In this document: piece after piece, positions 1 to 8,900 of the stretch | Position numbering within the stretch: position 1 is the stretch's first letter | How the letters are laid out: the number at the start of each line of letters is the position of its first letter | Origin: Variovorax sp. 54 | GTDB taxonomy: Bacteria; Pseudomonadota; Gammaproteobacteria; Burkholderiales; Burkholderiaceae_C | Length of the DNA: 64,000 nt | Reading direction: 5' to 3' | Assembly: GCF_002754375.1 (NCBI RefSeq) | Contig: NZ_PEFF01000001.1 | Span: 6,031,501 to 6,095,500 of the forward strand | Notes under the pieces: generated by a model | What the model saw: only the letters and a program-made list of their open reading frames with translations | What the model was told of the DNA's origin: nothing | Database searches by the model: none | Made by a program: the position numbers and the translations under genes

Positions 1-745
1 GGTCGTCGTCGATCAGCCACACGGGCAGGTACGCAATGCCCATGTCGGCGCGCACCGCGTGCAGCGTGAGCGTGGTGTCGTCCGAGCGCATCGCGGGCGT
101 GAGCCGCAGCGGAAACATGCGCCCGCCCGGCCCCTTGAGCGCGAGGTTGTCCAGGTTCACGTAGCTCGGCACGATGGCGCCCAGCTTCGCCAGGTCGGCC
201 GGCACCGCGGGGGTGCCGCCGTGGCGCTCCAGGCAGGCCGGCGTGCCGACGAGGTGAAAGGGCACGCGGCACAGCGGCCGTGCGATGAGCGCGGGCGAGG
301 GCTCCTGTGTGGCGCGCAAGGCCAGGTCGTAGCCGTCGGCCGCGAGATCGACCTTGCGGTTTTCGAGGTGCATGTCGACCAGCACCTCGGGATAGGTCTC
401 GCGGTAGTCGGCCAGCACGCGCGCAAAGCGCGGCGTGGCGCACCACACGGGCGCGCTCACCTTGAGCTGGCCGCGCGGCGTGTCGCGCGTCTGGCCGATG
501 GCGGCCTCGGCCGCGTCGAGCAGGTCGAGTGCGCGGCGGCTTTGCTCGTACCAGGCGGTGCCGGCTTCGGTCAGGCTCAGGTGGCGGCTCGAGCGGTGCA
601 GCAGCCGCGCGCCCAGCGATTTTTCGAGCTGCGCCACGTGCTTGCTGGCCATCGGCGCCGACAGGCCCAGGCGCTCGGCCGCGGCCACGAAACTGCCGGC
701 CTCGACGACTTCGCGGAACACGCGCAGGCTGGTCATGCGGTCCAT
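1..745 (-). CDS. LysR-family transcriptional regulator, 3' end outside the window
   Basis: Read on the minus strand from ATG 745 (MDRMTSLRVFREVVEAGSF...), this is a standard LysR N-terminal winged helix (residues ~1-60, recognition helix around APMASKHVAQLEKSLGARLL) followed by the start of the periplasmic-binding-like effector domain (TPRGQLKVSAPV... and a YPEVLVDMHLENRKVDL segment). The frame is open to the window edge, so 248 codons are seen and roughly 50 are missing. It diverges from the extradiol dioxygenase gene at 846, the usual arrangement for a LysR activator and its target. The 100-bp gap between them carries two palindromes that could be its operators. The effector is unknown. Confidence 0.9.
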   Translation of the reverse strand, partial: MDRMTSLRVFREVVEAGSFVAAAERLGLSAPMASKHVAQLEKSLGARLLHRSSRHLSLTEAGTAWYEQSRRALDLLDAAEAAIGQTRDTPRGQLKVSAPVWCATPRFARVLADYRETYPEVLVDMHLENRKVDLAADGYDLALRATQEPSPALIARPLCRVPFHLVGTPACLERHGGTPAVPADLAKLGAIVPSYVNLDNLALKGPGGRMFPLRLTPAMRSDDTTLTLHAVRADMGIAYLPVWLIDDD

Positions 746-750
746 CGATG

Positions 751-808
751 ATTTCCTGTGAAGAAATGATTCGATGCATCGTAGCCTGTCGATTTCCTGA
801 AAGGAAAT
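751..808. promoter_or_regulatory. Paired palindromic operator candidates between LysR gene and dioxygenase
   Basis: Two related inverted repeats lie 41 bp apart, start to start: ATTTCCTGTGAAGAAAT at 751-767 (outer ATTTC/GAAAT) and the perfect ATTTCCT-GAA-AGGAAAT at 792-808. Both fit the ATTTC...GAAAT dyad style of LysR-type sites. They sit in the divergent intergenic region, upstream of the preferred TTG start at 846. That they bind this LysR protein is inference. Confidence 0.6.
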
Positions 809-845
809 GTCTACAGTCGATCCAACGCCTTCAAGGAGCATCGAC

Positions 846-1670
846 TTGACCCACGACACCACGCTTTCTCGCCTGCCCACGTACTTCATCTCGCACGGCG
901 GCGGCCCCTGGCCCTGGATGAAGAAGGAGATGGGCGCCACCTACGACCAACTCGCCGCTTCGCTGGCCGACATGCCGCGCCAGATCGGCCGCACGCCGAG
1001 CGCCATCCTCATGGTCTCGGCGCATTGGGAGGCGCCTGCCTTCACGGTGCAGGGCAACCCCAAGCCGCCCATGATCTACGACTACGGCGGCTTCCCGGCC
1101 CACACCTACGAGGTGCGCTACGCCTCGCCCGGCTCGCCCGAACTCGCGCAGCGCGTGCAATCGCTGATCGCCGCGGCCGGCCTGCCGGCGCAGATCGACC
1201 CCGAGCGCGGCTACGACCACGGCATGTTCGCGCCGATGGCCGCGATCTACCCGAACGCCGAGGTGCCGGTGGTGCAGCTGTCGCTGCGGCGCGGGCTCGA
1301 CCCGGCCGAGCACCTCGCGCTGGGCCGCGCCATCGCGCCGCTGCGCGACGAAAACGTGCTCATCGTCGGCAGCGGCTTGAGCTATCACAACCTGCGCAAC
1401 TTCGGCCCGCAGGCGCACGGCGTGTCGAAGGCCTTCGGCGACTGGCTCGATGAGACCGCTGTGCAGGCCACGCCGCAAGCGCGCGTGCAGCGCCTGCAGG
1501 ACTGGGCCTCCGCCCCCTCGGCGCGCGTGGCGCATCCGCGCGAGGAGCACCTGATTCCGCTGATGGTTGCTGTCGGCGCGGCCGAAGGCGAGGCCGGCGA
1601 ACGCGTCTACCACGAGGACGCCTTCATGGGCGGGCTCGTGGTGTCGAGCTACCGCTTCGGCGCGATGTGA
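846..1670 (+). CDS. ygiD: Class III extradiol ring-cleavage dioxygenase, DODA/LigB type
   Basis: This protein of ~275 residues matches the DODA-type class III extradiol dioxygenase family (LigB superfamily), which cleaves catechol-like substrates using non-haem iron. Visible family features are the early metal-ligand segment YFISHGGGPW, the SAHWEAPAFTV strand, YDYGGFP, and YDHGMFAPM with a further conserved His. I prefer the TTG start at 846 because AAGGAG (833-838) lies 7 nt upstream. The longer frame from ATG 807 has no ribosome site, and its start codon overlaps the 792-808 palindrome. The natural substrate is unknown; E. coli YgiD acts on DOPA in vitro. The LysR gene diverges from it. Confidence 0.88.
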   Translation: MTHDTTLSRLPTYFISHGGGPWPWMKKEMGATYDQLAASLADMPRQIGRTPSAILMVSAHWEAPAFTVQGNPKPPMIYDYGGFPAHTYEVRYASPGSPELAQRVQSLIAAAGLPAQIDPERGYDHGMFAPMAAIYPNAEVPVVQLSLRRGLDPAEHLALGRAIAPLRDENVLIVGSGLSYHNLRNFGPQAHGVSKAFGDWLDETAVQATPQARVQRLQDWASAPSARVAHPREEHLIPLMVAVGAAEGEAGERVYHEDAFMGGLVVSSYRFGAM

Positions 1671-1699
1671 AGGGAAAGGGCGCGCGGCAAAATGAAGCC

Positions 1700-2578
1700 A
1701 TGCCCACGCCCGCTCTTCCCTCTCCCACCGAATCCGCCGAAGCGCGGCGCCTGATCGCCCGCATCGAAGCCCTGTCCACCTCGCACGACCCCGTGCACGA
1801 CGGCGTGCGTGTGCGCTGGCGCCGCTTCGGCACCGACACGACGAAGCCGCCCATCGTGCTGCTGCACGGCGGCCACGGCAGCTGGATGCACTGGCTGCGC
1901 AATGCCGAGGCCTTGTCGGCCGAACGCACGCTGCTTCTGCCCGACATGCCGGGCTTTCACGATTCCGATGCGCTGCCGCGCGTGGCACCCGGCGAAGACG
2001 CGCTGGTGCCGCTGCTGGCTGCGCTTGGCGGCACGCTCGATGCGCTCATCGGCGCCGGCACGCCCATCGACCTCGGTGGTTTCTCTTTCGGCGGACTCAC
2101 CGCGGCGCGCTTCGCGGTGCGGCGCGGCGCCATCCGCCGGCTGGCGCTGATGGGCAGCGGCGGCCACGGCACCTTGCGCCGCATGACGGTCGAGATGATC
2201 AACTGGCGCGCCGCCCCTGACCGCGAGACCGAGCGCGCCGCGCTCATGCACAACCTGGGCGCGCTGATGCTGCACGAGGCGGCGGCCATCGACCCGCTGG
2301 CCTTCGAGATCCACGACCTCTCGTGCCACGGCACGCGCTTTCGCAGCAAGGAGGTGTCGCTCTCGGGCGGGCTGCAAACCGCGATCGACACGCTGGCCGT
2401 GCCGACGCTGCTGCTGTGGGGCGAGTTCGATGTCACCGCCGATTCGCGTCCGCTGACGGCGCAGCTGGCCAGCGAAGGCCCCGGCCGCGAAGGCGTGGTG
2501 ATCGACGGCGCGGGGCACTGGGTGCAGTACGAGCGCGCCGACGAGGTCAACGCGCAGCTGCTGCGCTTCCTGGACTGA
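1700..2578 (+). CDS. Alpha/beta-fold hydrolase
   Basis: This is an alpha/beta hydrolase of ~292 residues with the expected order: oxyanion-hole region PPIVLLHGGHGSW, nucleophile elbow GGFSFGGLTA (G-x-S-x-G), an acidic residue after strand 6 (LLLWGEFDVTADSR), and the catalytic His in DGAGHWVQYE. The start is uncertain. ATG 1700 gives a normal N-terminus. A GTG at 1667 overlaps the dioxygenase stop (GTGA) and could allow coupled translation, adding eleven basic residues. Neither start has a strong Shine-Dalgarno sequence. Co-orientation with the ring-cleavage gene suggests hydrolysis of a ring-fission product, but this is inference. Confidence 0.85.
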   Translation: MPTPALPSPTESAEARRLIARIEALSTSHDPVHDGVRVRWRRFGTDTTKPPIVLLHGGHGSWMHWLRNAEALSAERTLLLPDMPGFHDSDALPRVAPGEDALVPLLAALGGTLDALIGAGTPIDLGGFSFGGLTAARFAVRRGAIRRLALMGSGGHGTLRRMTVEMINWRAAPDRETERAALMHNLGALMLHEAAAIDPLAFEIHDLSCHGTRFRSKEVSLSGGLQTAIDTLAVPTLLLWGEFDVTADSRPLTAQLASEGPGREGVVIDGAGHWVQYERADEVNAQLLRFLD

Positions 2579-2590
2579 AGCGGTTCAGCC

Positions 2591-3721
2591 TCAGCGCAGG
2601 TAGCGCCCGTCGGCCTTGAGCATCGACAGCTCGGAGAAGGTCAGCCCGCGGTGCTCGCCGGGCCGGTACGACACGGCGATGCCGCCGAGGTCCAGCGTCT
2701 TGAACGACTCCAGGCCCTTCTGCAGCGACTCCGGCGTGGGGTTCGCTCCTGCGCGCTTCAGGCCTTCGACCATGACCTTGGCTGTGACGTAGCCCTCCAG
2801 GCTCGCGTAGCTGAACTCGGTCGCGCCGATCTTCTTCATCGCCGCCTGGTACTCGGCGATGACGGGCATCGCGCTGTTCCACGGGTAGGGCACGACCTGC
2901 GAAATGACCACGCCGGCCGCGTCCTTCTTGATGTCCTGGAAGAGCTTCTGCCCGTTCAGGAAGGAGAACGAATAGAACGCCGTCTCGCCGCCGGCCGCGC
3001 GGTAGGCCGAGATGAACTTGGCCGCCACGTCGTTGGTGGCCGACAGCACCACGGCCTTGGGCTTGAGCTTGGCCAGCTCCGCGGCGCGCTCGGCCGCATC
3101 GGAGCCGTCGTTCTTGATGGCCACGCTGCCGACCATCTTGTCGCCGCGTTCGGCAATGAACTTCTGCGTGCTCTCCATCGCCGAGCGCGCGCCGGGGTTG
3201 TCGTTGTGCGCGAAGGCGATGCGCGACAGGCCGATCGTGAAGAGGTGGTTCACGATGCGGCTGTATTCCTCGTCGAAGCTGATGCGCACCGGAAAGCCGA
3301 ATTCGCTGAACTTCACCACCGGGCCCGCGCCCGTGTACGGACCGACGACGGGAATCTTCAGCTCGTTGGCCGCCTTCAGCGCGCCGACCGCCGACGAGGT
3401 GCCGATGGGCATCAGCACGCCGACAGCGCCGTCGCGCGCGAAGGCCTTGACGTTCTCGGCGCCCTTGGCGGGGTCGTAGGCGTCGTCGAGCTGGCGCAGC
3501 TCGACGGGCCGGCCGTTGATGCCGCCGCTGGCGTTCAGCGCGGTGAACATGGCACGGATGCCGACCAGCGGCTCGGTCGACAGCGACGCGAGCGGGCCGG
3601 TCTGCACGTAGGTCTGGCCGATCAGCAGCGGCTTGGCGGTCTGCGCCTGGGCGGCGGGAGCCACCGTGAAGGCGAGGGCGGCGAAGGCCGAAGCCAGCAA
3701 TTGAATCTTTTTGTGGATCAT
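2591..3721 (-). CDS. ABC transporter substrate-binding protein, branched-chain amino acid (LivJ/LivK) type
   Basis: A Sec signal peptide (IHKKIQLLASAFAALAF..., cleavage near AQAQ-TAK) precedes a Periplasmic_binding_6-type domain with the family pattern IGQTYVQTGPLA, NASGGINGRPVEL, DDAYDPAKGAENVKAF and IPVVGPYTG. Such receptors bind amino acids or aromatic acids in the periplasm for an ABC importer; no permease or ATPase gene is adjacent. The chosen start is ATG 3721; a GTG two codons upstream is possible. Its C-terminal end meets the hydrolase gene tail to tail, and it diverges from imuA. The ligand is unknown. Confidence 0.9.
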   Translation of the reverse strand: MIHKKIQLLASAFAALAFTVAPAAQAQTAKPLLIGQTYVQTGPLASLSTEPLVGIRAMFTALNASGGINGRPVELRQLDDAYDPAKGAENVKAFARDGAVGVLMPIGTSSAVGALKAANELKIPVVGPYTGAGPVVKFSEFGFPVRISFDEEYSRIVNHLFTIGLSRIAFAHNDNPGARSAMESTQKFIAERGDKMVGSVAIKNDGSDAAERAAELAKLKPKAVVLSATNDVAAKFISAYRAAGGETAFYSFSFLNGQKLFQDIKKDAAGVVISQVVPYPWNSAMPVIAEYQAAMKKIGATEFSYASLEGYVTAKVMVEGLKRAGANPTPESLQKGLESFKTLDLGGIAVSYRPGEHRGLTFSELSMLKADGRYLR

Positions 3722-3801
3722 GGTCACAAATTGTTAACAAAGCGATCTTAAGGCGCTGGCCTTCGCAGGTAAATCGATCTCTGGTTGCGACCCGGGAAAT
3801 A

Positions 3802-3817
3802 CTGTATAAAAATACAG
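3802..3817. promoter_or_regulatory. LexA (SOS) box upstream of imuA
   Basis: The 16-mer CTGTATAAAAATACAG fits the gamma/beta-proteobacterial LexA consensus CTGT-N8-ACAG with no mismatch. It lies 15 bp before the imuA ATG at 3833. This predicts that the imuA-imuB-dnaE2 operon is induced by DNA damage. Confidence 0.92.
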
Positions 3818-3832
3818 TTAACAGTTGCAATC

Positions 3833-4633
3833 ATGGGCCTCCCTTTCCTCGACTCCTTTTCCACCGCCGCGGGCCGCGGCGTCTGGCATGCCGACGAACT
3901 CGGCCTGGCGGATGCACAGGTCGTGGCCACCGGCCATGCCGCGCTCGACGCCGAGCTGCCCGGCGGCGGCTGGCCCGTGGGCGCGATGACGGAGCTGCTG
4001 CAGGCCACGCCCGAGGCCCATGTCTGGCGCCTGCTGCTGCCCGCGCTGGCGCAGGCCGTGGAAGCGCGGGGCGGGCCGGTGGTGCTGGTCGGCGCGCCCT
4101 ATGAACCCTGCGGTGCCGCGCTGGCGGCGCAGGGCCTGCCGGTGGAAGCGCTGATGTGCGTGCGCAGCGACGCCCCGGCCGCGCGGCTGTGGGCCTGCGA
4201 GCAGGCGCTGCGCTGCGCCGAGGTTGCGGCCGTTGTCGCCTGGCTGCCGCAGGCCCGCGTGGGCGAGCTGCGGCGGCTGCAGTTGGCCGCCGCGCAGCAC
4301 GAGGTGCTGCTGTTCGTGTGCCGGCCCGAGTCGGTGGCGCTGTCGGCCTCGCCCGCGCGCCTGCGCCTGCGCGCCGAACGCTGCGCGGACGACCCGGCGC
4401 AGATCGCGCTGCACATCCTCAAGCGCCGGGGGCCGCCGCTGGCCGCGCCGGTGCGGGTGCCGGCGCGCAACGCCCGCATGAGCGCGCTGCTGGCCGCCGC
4501 CCGCGTGCGGCGCCAGTTGCGCCTGCAGCCGCAGGCGTCCGTGACACCGGCCGCCGCGCCGTCGGCCACGGTGGTGCGCATCGATGCGTGGAAAGGAGGC
4601 CCGGATGCACTGGATCGCCTTGCAGTGGTCTGA
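3833..4633 (+). CDS. imuA: ImuA, RecA/SulA-like component of the SOS mutasome
   Basis: First gene of the imuA-imuB-dnaE2 cassette, 266 residues. The protein has the ImuA pattern: an N-terminal VWHADELG segment, a LPGGGWPVGAMTELL stretch resembling a RecA-like core, and a Lys/Arg-rich C-terminal half. ImuA is known to interact with RecA and ImuB during translesion synthesis. The start at ATG 3833 is preferred over an in-frame ATG/GTG near 3785 because the latter would place the LexA box inside the coding sequence. Its 3' end overlaps imuB by 29 nt, indicating translational coupling. Confidence 0.9.
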   Translation: MGLPFLDSFSTAAGRGVWHADELGLADAQVVATGHAALDAELPGGGWPVGAMTELLQATPEAHVWRLLLPALAQAVEARGGPVVLVGAPYEPCGAALAAQGLPVEALMCVRSDAPAARLWACEQALRCAEVAAVVAWLPQARVGELRRLQLAAAQHEVLLFVCRPESVALSASPARLRLRAERCADDPAQIALHILKRRGPPLAAPVRVPARNARMSALLAAARVRRQLRLQPQASVTPAAAPSATVVRIDAWKGGPDALDRLAVV

Positions 4634-5945
4634 GACGGGAGAAGACGACGCACCCGCCATGCCCCCGCCCGAGGCCCTGGGCTGGTGGGCGCTGCGGTTC
4701 ACGCCGCACGTCGCCTGGCAGGACGAGGCGCTGATGCTCGAAGTCTCGGCCTGCGAACGCCTCTGGGGCGGGCGCGCGCCGCTGATGCGCCAGCTGCTGG
4801 CCCTCAACCCCGTGCCCGACGCGCGCATGCTCGGCGCACAGGGCGCCACCAGCCTGATCGCGCTGGCGCGGCTGCGCCTGTTCGCGCGCAACGAGCACCG
4901 GCCCGCCGAGGTGCCCGCCGGCCTGCCGCTGGACACGCTGACGGCCGCGCGCGGCCACCTCGATCTGCTTGCGCGCCTGGGCTGCCGCACCTGGGGCGAT
5001 GTGGCCGCCTTGCCGCGCGGCGGCCTCACGCGGCGCTTCGGCGTGGGGTTGCGAGAGGCGCTCGACACCGCCTGGGGCCTGCGCCCCGAAAGCCACGCCT
5101 GGCTCACGCTGCCCGACGTGTTCGAGCAGAAGCTCGAACTGCCCGCGCTGGCCGAGACCGGGCCCGAACTCATGTGGTCGGCCAACCGCCTGCTCTCGGC
5201 GCTGCAGATCTGGCTGCGCGCACGCCAGCGCGGCGCGCGTGCGCTCGAGCTGCAATGGACGCTCGACCTGCGGCGCCTCAACGGCGTGACCCTGCCGCCG
5301 CACCAGCAGCTCACCGTGCGCACGGCCGAGCCCACGCAGGACATGGCGCACCTGCGCCGCCTGCTGTCCGAAAAACTCGCGCTCACCACGCTGGCCGCGC
5401 CCGTGAGCTGGCTGAAGCTGCGCACGCTCGAAACCGATCCGCTGGCCGGCGCCAGCACCAGCTTCCTGCCGGAAGACAACCGCAAGGGCGACAAGCTGCA
5501 CGAGATGGTCGAACGGCTCAGCGTGCGGCTCGGCGCCGACCAGGTGCGGGTGCCGGTCGCGCAGGCCGACCACCGGCCCGAGCGCCAGCAGCAGTGGCGG
5601 CCCGCGCTGCAGAAAGAGAAAACGCCTGCGCCCGACAAGGCCCGCAAAGAAGCGGCCTCGCAACCCGATGCGATCTATCCGCCCTGGCTGCTGCCCGAGC
5701 CCTTGCGGCTCGAAATGGATGGCGAGCGCCCGTGCTACTGCGGGCCGCTGCGCAAGCTGGTCGGGCCGCAGCGTGTCGAGGCCGGCTGGTGGGGCGGCGA
5801 GGAAGACGGCGGCCAGCCCGCGATGCGCGACTACTACGTGGCCGAAAGCCCCGAGGCCGGTCTGGTGTGGATCTTTCGCGAGCGGCCCGCCACGCGCTTT
5901 TCGTCGGGCGAGGTGCGCTGGTACCTGCAAGGCTTCTATGCCTGA
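4605..5945 (+). CDS. imuB: ImuB, catalytically inactive Y-family polymerase homologue
   Basis: A protein of 446 residues with the Y-family (UmuC/DinB-like) fold. It starts MHWIALQW at ATG 4605, which has a very good ribosome site (AAAGGAGG, 4592-4599). The ImuB group lacks the polymerase's catalytic acidic residues; the region around LMLEVSACERLWGG fits that. The little-finger part spans ~residues 200-350, and a Pro/Lys-rich linker precedes a conserved C-terminal tail (RDYYVAESPEAGLVWIFRE). ImuB links the beta clamp, ImuA and DnaE2; a canonical clamp-binding motif was not identified by eye. The gene overlaps dnaE2 by 8 nt. Confidence 0.92.
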   Translation: MHWIALQWSETGEDDAPAMPPPEALGWWALRFTPHVAWQDEALMLEVSACERLWGGRAPLMRQLLALNPVPDARMLGAQGATSLIALARLRLFARNEHRPAEVPAGLPLDTLTAARGHLDLLARLGCRTWGDVAALPRGGLTRRFGVGLREALDTAWGLRPESHAWLTLPDVFEQKLELPALAETGPELMWSANRLLSALQIWLRARQRGARALELQWTLDLRRLNGVTLPPHQQLTVRTAEPTQDMAHLRRLLSEKLALTTLAAPVSWLKLRTLETDPLAGASTSFLPEDNRKGDKLHEMVERLSVRLGADQVRVPVAQADHRPERQQQWRPALQKEKTPAPDKARKEAASQPDAIYPPWLLPEPLRLEMDGERPCYCGPLRKLVGPQRVEAGWWGGEEDGGQPAMRDYYVAESPEAGLVWIFRERPATRFSSGEVRWYLQGFYA

Positions 5946-8900
5946 GCTGAGCGGCAAGGAGGAGCGCAAGCGCCTGCCCGCCAAGGTGCATGTGCTGCCG
6001 CAGCGGCTGCGGCCGGCGCCGGGCCTGCCCGGCTATGCCGAGCTGCACTGCCTCACGAACTTCAGCTTCCAGCGCGGCGCCTCGACGCCCGAAGAGGTGG
6101 TCGAGCGCGCCTACCACCTCGGCTACGCGGCGCTGGCCATCACCGACGAGTGCTCGGTGGCCGGCATCGTGCGTGCGCATGTCGCGTTGCGCGACCTGCC
6201 GGCGAAGCTGGACGCGCACGAAAGCGAGCACCCGGGCGAACCGCCGATCCCGCGCAACCCCGCCTTCCGCCTGCTGTTCGGCAGCGAGTTCCACTTCGAG
6301 CGCTTCAAGCTCGTGGTGATCGCGAACGACACCGAGGGCTGGGGCAACCTCTGCGAGTTCATCACCGCCGCGCGCAACACCGAGCTGCCCAAGGGCGAGT
6401 ACCGCGTCGATTGGGACACGAGCGACGTCGCCTCGCTGCAGCGCTGCCAGGTGCTTTTCGTGCCGCACCGCCCGCCGGGCGGCATGCCCGATGCGGCCAC
6501 CGTGCAGGAAGACCTGGCGGCGGCCAGGGCGCTGTACGGCGACAACCTCTGGCTGGCCGTGGAGCTGTTCAACGAACGCGACGACGACCTCTGGTTCGTC
6601 ACGCTGATGCAGGCGGGCGAGCAGGCCGATGTGCCGCTGGTCGCGGCCGGCGACGTGCACATGCACGCACGCGGCCGCAAGCCGCTGCACGACGTGCTCA
6701 CGGCAGTGCGCGAAGGCCGCACGGTCGCCGACTGCGGCTTCGCGTTGCAGTCGAATGCCGAGCGGCATCTGCGCCAGCGGGTTCGCTTGGCCCAGCTGTA
6801 TCTGCCCGCGATGCTGGCGAACACGCTGGAGGTGGCGCAGCGGTGCCGCTTCGATCCCGAGGTGATCCGCGAGACCTACAAGTACCCGCTGGAAACTGTG
6901 GGCAGCAGCGAGACGGCGGCGCAGACGCTGGTGCGCAAGACGTGGGACGGCGCGCGGGTGCGCTACCCCGACGGCATTCCCGAGAAGGTGCGCGCGCAGG
7001 TGCAGAAAGAGCTCGACCTGATCACCGAGCTCGAGTACGAGATGTTCTTCCTCACGGTGGAAGACATCGTGCGCTATGCACGCTCCCAGGACATCCTCTG
7101 CCAGGGCCGCGGTTCGTCGGCCAATTCGGCGGTCTGCTACTGCCTCGGCATCACCGCGATCGCCCCCGACAAAGGCCACCTGCTGTTCGAGCGCTTCCTG
7201 AGTCGCTATCGCAAGGAACCGCCCGACATCGACGTCGACTTCGAGCACCAGCGGCGCGAAGAAGTCATCCAGTACATCTACGAAAAGTACGGCCGCGAGC
7301 GCGCCGCCATCGCCGCTGTCGTCATCTGCTACCGCTCGCGCAGTGCCTTGCGCGACGTCGGCAAGGCCATCGGCATCGACGAGCGACTGGTCAACGAGTT
7401 CGCCAAGGACCACTACTGGTTCGACGACACCGCGCTCGGCGAACAGCTCGACAAGGCCGCCGCGCGCGTCGGCGTGAAGGAAGACCGGCTCAAGCTGGTG
7501 CAGTGGATCGAGATGACACAGCGGCTCAAGGGCTTTCCGCGCCACCTGAGCCAGCACGTCGGCGGCTTCGTGCTCACGCACACCAGGCTCACGCGGCTGG
7601 TGCCGGTCGAAAAAGCGTCGATGAAAGACCGCTCCGTCATCCAGTGGGAAAAGGACGACCTCGAAGCCATGGGCATGCTCAAGGTCGACGTGCTCGCGCT
7701 CGGCATGCTCAGCGCGATCCGCCGCGGGCTCGACCACATGAACCGCTGGCGGGGCTCGATGGTGGCGATGCACCACATCCCCAACGACGACCCCAAAGTG
7801 TTCGACATGATCTGCGACGCCGACACCATCGGCGTGTTCCAGATCGAGAGCCGCGCGCAGATGTCGATGCTGCCGCGCCTGAAGCCGCGCACCTACGAAG
7901 ACCTGGTGATCGAGGTGGCGATCGTGCGGCCCGGACCCATCCAGGGCGGCATGGTGCATCCGTACCTCAAGCAGCGCGAGCGGGTGGCCAAGGGCTTGGA
8001 GATCCACTACGAGAAGGAGGCGCTTCGCCCCGCACTGGAGCGCACGCTGGGCATCCCGATCTTTCAGGAGCAGGTGATGCAGATCGCGATGATCGCGGCC
8101 GGATTTTCTGCCGACGAAGCCGACCAGCTGCGCCGCGCCATGGCCGCGTGGAAGCGCAAGGGCGGCCTCGGCAAGTTCCACGACAAGCTCGTCAAGGGCA
8201 TGACCGCCAACGACTACAAGGAAGCCTTCGCCGAAGCCATCTTCAAGCAGATCCTCGGCTTCGGCGACTACGGCTTCCCCGAAAGCCATGCCGCGAGCTT
8301 TGCGCTGCTGGTCACCATCAGCAGCTGGCTCAAGAACTACGAGCCCGCCTGCTTCCTCGCCGCGCTGCTCGACTCGCAGCCGATGGGCTTCTACAGCCCC
8401 TCGCAGCTGGTGCAGGACGCACGCCGCCATGGCGTCGAGGTGCGGCCGGTCGACGTCACGTGCAGCGAGATCGACACGACGCTCGAAGCCCGCGCGCCCG
8501 ATGCACCGCGCATGCCCGCAGGCACCGACACGCGCTATGCCGAGCGCCTCGGTAACGACAACCAGCCCGCGGTTCGGCTGGGCCTGAACCGGGTCTTGGG
8601 CCTCAGCGACGCCGGCGCCGAGCGCCTGCTGAAAGCCCGCGCGCAAGCGCCTTTCACCAGCACCGAAGACCTGGCCTTGCGTGCCGAACTCGAAGGCAAG
8701 GACATGGCGGCGCTCGCCGCAGCCGATGCCTTGATGTCGCTCTCAGGCCATCGACGACAGCAGGTGTGGGACGCTACCGCGCAGCATCGCTCGTCGGCGC
8801 TGCTCAAGGGCGTGCCGATCCACGAGCAGGCCTTGCTGCTGCCCGCCGCGCCCGAGGGCGAGGAAATCGTCGGCGACTACGCGGCGCTCGGCCTCACGCT

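Noticed and set aside
5518..8646. A 1042-residue minus-strand open frame opposite imuB/dnaE2
   Set aside because: GC-rich codon bias of dnaE2 leaves the opposite strand open; no recognisable domain, and DnaE2 is unambiguous.
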